Of a DNA stretch of 64,000 nucleotides, positions 61,757 to 64,000 are shown one piece after another. The position numbers were made by a program, and so were the translations under genes. Position 1 is the first letter of the stretch; the number at the start of each line of letters is the position of its first letter. Where the stretch lies: positions 3,472,001-3,536,000 of the forward strand of contig NZ_CP092915.1 in assembly GCF_022557175.1 (NCBI RefSeq), given 5' to 3'. Source of the DNA: Mycolicibacterium sp. YH-1 (GTDB taxonomy: Bacteria; Actinomycetota; Actinomycetes; Mycobacteriales; Mycobacteriaceae). The notes below the pieces were generated by a model. The model was not told where the DNA came from. It made no database searches and was given only the letters and a program-made list of their open reading frames with translations.

Positions 61757-61852
61757 CGCCCAATCCCTTCCTGCGCTTCCGCCTCCCATCGTGCGCGCGC
61801 CTGCGGCTCCTGGGAAGGGCATTCCGCTGGTTGATTGCATTACGTTGGCGAG

Positions 61853-62308
61853 GTGGACAATGACCTGTTCGTGCGCCCCTACCGACCGGCTGATGTAGAT
61901 GAGGTGGTCAGTGTGTGGGCGCGCGCTGCTCGGGAGGCTCACCCATTCGTCGTCGGGGAGGGTGAGGGTGAACGCGAACAAAAGATGCGTGACGTCTACC
62001 TCATGGAAGCCGAGAACTGGGTCGTCGAGTCTGTCGTCAACGGCACTATCGTCGGCTTGCTCGGCATGCTGGGCAGTGAGATCGGCGGTTTGTTCGTCGC
62101 GCCCGAGGCGCAGCGGCGTGGGGTCGGTCGGGCCCTTGTCGAGCATGCCAGCGCACTACACGGCACGGTGACACTGGAGGTTTACCAGCGCAACCAGCGC
62201 GCCCGCCGTTTCTATGCCCGGATGGGATTCGAGGAGATCGGGCACCGGCCGGAAGAAGAAACCGGGCACGAACTGATCGCACTGCGTCGAGGAGCCGTCG
62301 CTTCCTGA
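61853..62308 (+). CDS. GNAT-family N-acetyltransferase
   Basis: 151 residues from GTG 61853. LFVRPYRPADVDEVVSVWAR opens the fold and the acetyl-CoA loop is VAPEAQRRGVGRALVEHA, followed by VTLEVYQRNQRARRFYARMG and GFEEIGHRPEEETGHELIAL. TACGTT six bases before the GTG would give a leaderless transcript. No operon partner. The substrate is unknown; the EAENWVVESVVNG segment is subfamily-specific. Confidence 0.9.
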   Translation: MDNDLFVRPYRPADVDEVVSVWARAAREAHPFVVGEGEGEREQKMRDVYLMEAENWVVESVVNGTIVGLLGMLGSEIGGLFVAPEAQRRGVGRALVEHASALHGTVTLEVYQRNQRARRFYARMGFEEIGHRPEEETGHELIALRRGAVAS

Positions 62309-62330
62309 CAGATTGTGGCCACGCAGCGAG

Positions 62331-62645
62331 TCAGGAGTCGAAGAGCTCTGCCAGGTCAAGGATCAGATCGTCGATCGCCTTGCCGTGTGCGGTGGCAGTC
62401 GTTGCGATCGTCCTCACGTGACCGCGTTGCGCGTCCACTATGGCCTGCAGTTCTTCCGGACCGTCCCCACGCGCGGTTCGGCGGGCTCGCGTGACCTCCG
62501 GATTGCTCTCTGCCATTGCCGCTTTGGCGGTATCGGCTGCCGCAGCGACGTGCCCACGGGTCGATTCCAGCGCTTGGCGCAACAAGGCGTGCGACTGGTG
62601 ACCGATGCGCGGGTCCTCTGGTTCCTTGGGCGGTTTTGCCGACAC
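62331..62645 (-). CDS. Small hypothetical protein after the beta-helix gene
   Basis: 104 residues, no family recognised. It is highly charged and helical (QALESTRGHVAAAADTAKAA, then LQAIVDAQRGHVRTIATTAT), lacking signal or membrane segments. ATG 62645 follows GAGGAAGCACC. It starts 30 bp after the stop of the beta-helix gene, so it is probably its operon partner. Confidence 0.7.
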   Translation of the reverse strand: MSAKPPKEPEDPRIGHQSHALLRQALESTRGHVAAAADTAKAAMAESNPEVTRARRTARGDGPEELQAIVDAQRGHVRTIATTATAHGKAIDDLILDLAELFDS

Positions 62646-62675
62646 GGTGCTTCCTCCTCGGTGCGGTGATGGCGA

Positions 62676-64000
62676 TCAAGGCGTCGCGACGTTCATGGCG
62701 TCCCAGGGCGACGCTAGCGGTAAGCCGTTGATGCGAAGCTCGCCGTTCGTGACATTCGTCGAGATCGCGACCCTCCCCGGGGCGGCGTCGATCGCAACCG
62801 CAGACGCCTCCGGTCGAGTCTCGATGTAGTTCGCAGACACGACGGCGGAGTCGGCGCGAATGCGTACCGCGGCGACGTGTTCGTTGGGGACGAACACGAT
62901 TCGATTGTCGTTTACCAGCGCATTCCCGTCCACGATGACCTGCACCATGGGGCGGATTCCGGCGCCGTCGACGGTGTTTCCGTGCACCGCCCCGAGTTCG
63001 CGACCCAACTGCAGGTGCACGATCCTGTCGTCGCCGTACCACCAGGTGCCGCCGTCGGTGACGATGACCAGTCTCCCGAACTTGAGTCCCACCGGGTGGT
63101 ACTCCTCTGCGCGTTCTGTGTGCCGCAATGTCGCCAGCCCCCCGATCGACACGCCGGTGTAGCGGCCCCGCGGGGACTGCTGGTGAACTCGATTCTCGCT
63201 GACATCGGTCCGGTCGAACGGTGCTCGTACCGCGATACCGAACGACAATCCGTCGGGAGCACCGACGTCGTTGACCGTGTTGAGGGCGACCTGGGAGTTG
63301 CGGGCACCTTCGATCCACACGCCTGCCACAGTCTGTGCGAACATCGACCGCACCCCAAGTACCTGGTTGGCGCGGACATCGGCCTCCTGCACCGGACCGA
63401 TGGAGATGGCGGCGAGCACTTTCCCTTCCGCGGCTGGGGCATGCCGCTGCTCGCGGACCTCGAAGCCGACTCCGCGAATAACGTTGTCGTTCACCGACAC
63501 CGCGCCACCGCGCACGGCCGTGACGACGATGCCGTCGAGCGGTACTCGGGCGATGCGGTTGCCGTGAATCATCGCGGTCACGACGGCGGCCTGCACCATG
63601 ATGCCGTAACCGAGGAATTCGACGACTTCGTTGCCCGCGACGCGCACCGACCTGACACGTCCGCTGTGGCCGAGGCCGTCAGTCACGAAAATCGCTGCCG
63701 GCAAGCCGACATCGCCGCGCATACTGCCGACGTCGGTCACGATTCCGAAAGGCCCTGCCTTGTACACGACGCTCGCCGGTGCGCACGGGTTCGGGCGGAG
63801 CGGATCGGTAGGCTCGGCGGGAACTCGCGGGTCGGGAATCCCGAGCCGATCGAGCTGGGTGTTCAGGCCGAAGATCTCGTTGTCGGTGATCCGGACGGGG
63901 TCCAGACCGTCGACGATGCCGTAGAAACCGGCGGCGACGACGTTCGACCTGACCACCGTCGCGCCCACAGCTGAGGTACCCAAGTGCGTGATCCCGGCGA
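62676..64000 (-). CDS. Right-handed parallel beta-helix repeat protein (5' partial at window edge)
   Basis: At least 440 residues in the window; the frame stays open to base 64000, so the true start lies beyond. Repeated short strands with Asn ladders are evident (GNEVVEFLGYGIMVQ, GNRIARVPLDGIVV, DNVIRGVGFEV, NQVLGVRSMFAQTV, LNTVNDVGAPDGL, ENRVHQQSPRGRYTGV, GNTVDGAGIRPMV, DNRIVFVPNEHV). This is the pectate-lyase-like solenoid used for binding or cutting polysaccharides. No signal peptide or catalytic cluster can be judged from the visible part. A C-terminal MNVATP tail ends the protein. Confidence 0.85.
   Translation of the reverse strand, partial: AGITHLGTSAVGATVVRSNVVAAGFYGIVDGLDPVRITDNEIFGLNTQLDRLGIPDPRVPAEPTDPLRPNPCAPASVVYKAGPFGIVTDVGSMRGDVGLPAAIFVTDGLGHSGRVRSVRVAGNEVVEFLGYGIMVQAAVVTAMIHGNRIARVPLDGIVVTAVRGGAVSVNDNVIRGVGFEVREQRHAPAAEGKVLAAISIGPVQEADVRANQVLGVRSMFAQTVAGVWIEGARNSQVALNTVNDVGAPDGLSFGIAVRAPFDRTDVSENRVHQQSPRGRYTGVSIGGLATLRHTERAEEYHPVGLKFGRLVIVTDGGTWWYGDDRIVHLQLGRELGAVHGNTVDGAGIRPMVQVIVDGNALVNDNRIVFVPNEHVAAVRIRADSAVVSANYIETRPEASAVAIDAAPGRVAISTNVTNGELRINGLPLASPWDAMNVATP

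Overview
This 64 kb window is high-GC actinobacterial DNA, most likely from a rapidly growing mycobacterium (Mycolicibacterium or Mycobacterium). The case rests on content: a secreted cutinase, a UfaA1-like fatty-acid methyltransferase, a TIGR00027-type methyltransferase, F420-type LLM oxidoreductases, an arr rifampin ADP-ribosyltransferase, a helR remnant with its rifamycin-associated element, and many GTG starts with 1-8 bp gene overlaps. No tRNA, rRNA, insertion sequence, prophage or CRISPR array was recognised.

Layout. 0-6.4 kb: end of an oxidoreductase gene with a 25-bp tandem repeat, a methyltransferase/TenA/acyl-CoA-dehydrogenase-like operon, a DUF1707 protein, a hemolysin III/acyl-CoA synthetase pair and a cold-shock gene. 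6.5-13.6 kb: a sensory and transport locus made of an MHS-family transporter, an OmpR-type regulator, a histidine kinase and a TAXI solute receptor, then a solute-binding/von Willebrand A fusion protein and a small membrane protein. A 23-bp element (20/23 identical) precedes both halves and is probably the regulator's target. 13.6-15.5 kb: cutinase, then a helR gene reduced by a large internal deletion to about 150 codons but still preceded by a near-consensus RAE. 15.7-19.4 kb: TetR regulon with a clear operator. 19.4-21.4 kb: type III polyketide synthase with an ICMT-type methyltransferase and an S4 RNA-binding protein.

21.6-26.8 kb: phytanoyl-CoA dioxygenase-like protein, a large cyclase-homology/ATPase/TPR regulator, an ABM-fold protein and a DHFR-fold reductase. 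26.8-32.4 kb: a JetABC (MksFEB/EptABC) SMC-like operon without the JetD nuclease subunit. 32.6-36.1 kb: HTH-DUF3887 protein with two matched operator dyads, fatty-acid methyltransferase and NADH dehydrogenase-like flavoprotein. 36.1-40 kb: arylsulfatase (one-base frameshift) with a DUF1254 protein. 40.1-41.5 kb: RES-type toxin-antitoxin pair with a promoter and operator that can be read directly.

41.5-53 kb: oxidoreductases and hydrolases, several paired divergently with TetR regulators across identifiable dyads. 53.3-56.9 kb: two methyltransferases, then an ArsR-SRPBCC-AlkD-arr operon, so the window keeps an intact enzymatic rifamycin defence while the RNA-polymerase-rescue defence (helR) is broken. 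57-64 kb: lytic transglycosylase lipoprotein, a further TetR/SRPBCC pair, acetyltransferases, an LLM oxidoreductase, and a beta-helix protein running off the right edge.
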